Assembly: GCA_015183035.1 (NCBI GenBank)
Contig: JACZZP010000008.1
Coordinates: 2,170,001 to 2,234,000 of the forward strand
Origin: Meloidogyne chitwoodi
Lineage: Eukaryota > Nematoda > Chromadorea > Rhabditida > Meloidogynidae
Direction of reading: 5' to 3'
DNA: 64,000 nucleotides
The translations under genes and the position numbers were made by a program. Each line of letters opens with the position of its first letter. The stretch's first letter is position 1. This document shows, one piece after another, positions 61,149 to 64,000 of this stretch. Under the pieces are notes generated by a model that was given only the letters and a program-made list of their open reading frames with translations, made no database searches and was not told where the DNA came from.

Positions 61149-63172
61149 TCAAGTAATATAAATAAATGTATTCATATCACCAGGATCACGACCCAAAAAT
61201 TTTTGTTCAATTAACCATTCAATTTGTTCTTTAATAAGTTTTCTTGAAGGTAAAAACATATTTTTGAGTACATCGACGAGTTCAGTTTGTAATTGGGCCT
61301 AAAAATTAATTTATTTAAAAATACAAACAAGGTGACCCCAAGACCATCTCAATATTTTAGTCAAAATATAAAATTAATAATTAAAAAAACCTGTGTAAAA
61401 CGTTTCCGTGTCTTCATTATTTTTACGATAGCTTCTTGTACTCTAAACTTTCTCAATTGTAAAATTTCCTCATGTTCTTGTTCAATTACTTGTTCTTGAT
61501 TTAATTGAAGACGTCCAATTAAATTTAACTTCCCTCGATTTTGTGGTTTATCATTCTTAAAATTATTTTTTTTATATTAAAATAATTAAATAAAAAAACC
61601 TTGACAAGACAAAATTGTTGATTTACCCAAAATTCAGTTGATTTTCCAAAACTTTTTGGTGTAATAGGTTGAATAGCATCACAAAGAATTAGTTGATGAC
61701 GAGTTTTTGGAAATGTGACTAGAGACTAAAAAATAAATGTTTAAAAAATAATTAAGACAATTTTTTTATTGAAAATAATATTTTTGAAACTTAAAAAAGG
61801 AAAAAACAAGCGGGAAATTATTGAAACCTCAAAGAGGACTCGAACTCTCATCATCTCACCCCTTAGCCACCATCACTACCCACTACACCAAAATCACATG
61901 TTGCAATTTAATTAAATTTTTTTTAATATTAATAAAATTTACATAAAGAATGCGTACCCAATTTTTAAAAAACAAATTAAAAAAATTTAATAATAAAAAA
62001 TACCAAAAGTGTTTTAATTAATTCAGTTTCAGACAATTCTGTAGCTAAACGAATAGAATCAAATGTAAGCCTTTCCAATGGTCTATCATTCCAACAAAAA
62101 AGAACAGCCATTTGTTGTGTAGTTACTTCAATATCAAATTTTCCCAAATTATTAGTAAAAAATATCTTTTTTAAAAAACGAAAATTAAAACAAAAGAAAA
62201 CCGTTCCAGTTGACCAATGATGTGCCCAATTTAATTTACGCCCACAATGTTGTTTTTTATAAAATTCTTCAACTTCAGGTAATAAATCTTCTAATTCTCT
62301 GGGTAATGTTAAATGAATAGATTCTTTATTTCTTGACCAGGCACCAGCATTCAAAATTTTTATATTTATACAATCTATTGAAAAAAAATAAAAATATTAT
62401 TTTTTACAATAATATTAGTTTAGAGACCGCCCCAATTTTTCTTTTTTTTTCGCATTATTCTCCTTGCTACAAAAAATAGGGGAATTTTTGTTAGAAAGAA
62501 AATGAATGAAATAAGGAAAAATGAGGGCCTCTAAACTCTATTATTTATTTACCCAATAAAAAATTTATTTTTCTCTCACAAACCTGATATTTCAGAACAA
62601 TTTTCGGCAAGAGAAACAGAATGTTTAAATGCTGAATTTAAATCTTTATTAACTTCAATATCTTGTAACATTCGAAATAATTTATTTACAAAATCTACAG
62701 GCATTCCAACTTCCTTTTTTTTTAAAAAAATTAATTTAAATAAAACAAAAATAAACCCTAAATTTGTTGACAAGCATTTCTTCCTTTTCTTGATCAGCAA
62801 CCAATTCTAATATTAAACGTCGACTTAAATGAGTTTTATGATATCGCATAAATACATCTTTTGCTTGAACATATTTGAGTACTAATAACTAAAAAACAAA
62901 AAAATAAATTTTCATGGTTCTCTGCCCCTCCCTGGATTCCACCATTCCCAAGGAAAACGAAAAAATCAAATAAAATCTCAGTCCCTTTACTCCTTACCCT
63001 GCAAAAAAAAAACATTTCACTACCACAATTTCCCAAAAAATAAAATTAAAAAAAACAAACAAACCACATTGTTAAGCCTTTCATCAATTTCATCACAACT
63101 AAAACGTTTAGTCAAAGTTGATTTTCTCAATAATAAATCGCAATAATTGGCTAATAATTCTGGGCATTCTGA
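61149..63172 (-). CDS. cul-5: cullin-5 (C-terminal two-thirds; 5' part outside or lost)
   Basis: Minus-strand exons ending at TGA 61149-61151 encode: ECPELLANYCDLLLRKSTLT, YVQAKDVFMRYHKTHLSRRL, EVGMPVDFVNKLFRMLQDIE, IKILNAGAWSRNKESIHLTL, LPEVEEFYKKQHCGRKLNWA, FDIEVTTQQMAVLFCWNDRP, GKLNLIGRLQLNQEQVI, the neddylation-site region EAIVKIMKTRKRFTQ, and NMFLPSRKLIKEQIEWLIEQ, ending NTFIYIT. This is the cullin homology domain and winged-helix end of CUL5, scaffold of SOCS-box ubiquitin ligases. The RBX-binding and Nedd8-acceptor context is intact. No N-terminal cullin repeats were found in 63173-64000, so the gene either continues beyond the window after a long intron or is 5'-truncated. The first exon boundary is uncertain. 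Confidence 0.85.
61825..61894 (-). repeat. tRNA-like sequence in a cullin intron
   Basis: Minus strand TTTTGGTGTAGTGGGTAGTG (A box) and GAGAGTTCGAGTCCTC (B box), sense to the gene. Confidence 0.6.
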
Positions 63173-64000
63173 TTCAATATTTTGAGATATTTTTAAACAA
63201 AATTAATTTTAAAATTAGAATATAAATTAACAAACTTTTTTCCCCCGTTTCCATTTCCTCCTCCTTCCAATTCAAGCCGAAAAATCAATCTGTATTAATT
63301 AAATAAAAATACCTAAAAAACAAAAATTAAGTCAGTTAAAAATAATAAATTTTGGCGTTCTGTTTTATTAATTTTTAAATAAATAAAAATTTGTAAAATA
63401 TTCCATCAACTCCATAAAAATCAAAAGAAATAAAAAAAATTTTTTTTTAATTATTTACAACAAAATTTTGATATATTTTCAATGATAAAAAACATACAAA
63501 ATATTTCCAATAAAAAAAAAAGAAAAATTTATCACTCGAAAATTGGTCTTTTTTTAGCTCTCTTTTCACAAATTAAGCATTCGTCAAAAAAATATACATG
63601 TTTAAAACCGTATTTTTCTATAAAAAACACAGGGAAAAAATTTTTTGGTATTTAAAAATTGTCAAAAAAGCTTTTCTTTTATATTTATTTTCTCAAATAA
63701 ACATAAAAACCATCAAAAGGATTCGAACCTTAAACCTCCCAATTGAAAATCAAACACTAACGCATTTAACCACAAACAGCTATACTATCAATTAAATAAA
63801 ATAACATTAAATTTTCACTAGAAAAATACGATTATAATGAATTTTAAATATATACTCACGTAGAAAAAAATAATAAAAAAGAAAAAACTGTGGAAAATAA
63901 ATGATTTGGACATTAATATAACACTGAAAATTATCAGAAAAAAAATTAAAAGATATACATATTTCTTTGCTTCTAATTAAAAAAAATAAAATAAAATTGT
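63173..64000. other. window end: probable cullin 5' intron or upstream region
   Basis: AT-rich, with a tRNA-like element and no recognisable cullin N-terminal exon. A short open stretch near 63240-63290 (minus strand) ends in a GT donor with a phase that could join the first cullin exon seen, but its content is not recognisable. Confidence 0.4.
63711..63778 (-). repeat. tRNA-like sequence near the window end
   Basis: Minus strand TTTGTGGTTAAATGCG (A box) and AAGGTTCGAATCC (B box). Its strand matches the cullin gene, consistent with an intron. Confidence 0.55.

Overview
The window is a gene-dense but extremely AT-rich animal (nematode) genomic segment. Very short AT-rich introns with TTTTTAG/TTTTCAG acceptors, homopolymeric T runs, and the gene content (crm-1, rme-1/EHD, bub-3 and cul-5 homologues, Asn/Gln-rich proteins) fit a tylenchid plant-parasitic nematode, most like Meloidogyne. 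That assignment is inference from composition and gene style. I rebuilt gene models by following splice sites and checking that intron phases keep the frame open. CDS coordinates are genomic spans from start codon to stop codon, including introns.

Layout. 1-3.6 kb: a small secreted Cys-rich protein (+) and the spindle-checkpoint protein BUB3 (-), which carries a possible 1-nt frameshift. 3.7-6.3 kb: a GC-rich inverted repeat, then an intact eight-exon chimera: a decayed Hsp70/BiP-like N-terminus, a membrane segment, and the C-terminal half of an EHD/RME-1 protein with its EH domain. 6.7-9.1 kb: an orphan SDE2-type ubiquitin-like fragment, then a CHP1 (calcineurin B homologous protein) gene with a 610-bp foldback element in an intron and its stop codon inside two nested transposable elements. 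10.9-14.1 kb: an annexin without obvious calcium-site signatures. 17.3-20.5 kb: a CRIM1/CRM-1-type BMP modulator. 21.2-22.8 kb: a secreted Reeler + ShKT protein. 25.3-31.2 kb: a 19-exon, about 1,237-residue low-complexity protein. 31.9-33.1 kb: a Gremlin/DAN-type BMP antagonist. 33.5-34.3 kb: an acidic FGDFE-motif protein (-). 34.7-40.0 kb: a GMAP-210/TRIP11 golgin. 40.2-40.8 kb: a 79-bp satellite.

The right half is almost all minus strand: the complete rme-1/EHD gene (41.3-44.7), a beta-propeller-like gene (46.5-48.1), an unknown small helical protein (49.1-50.0), an unknown large protein (50.6-52.9) and a small DPRGPP-repeat protein (53.1-53.8). Next comes a recent, internally collapsed duplicate carrying pieces of the EHD and propeller genes (54.3-56.3), then a second foldback element, a paralogue of the helical protein (57.9-58.9), and the 3' part of a cullin-5 gene (61.1-63.2+).

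The main themes are repeated partial duplication of one EHD gene, including a fusion with an open frame; about fourteen degenerate tRNA-like sequences, most of them in introns; several small inverted-repeat elements, two of which reshape the end of CHP1; and two secreted BMP-pathway modulators about 12 kb apart.
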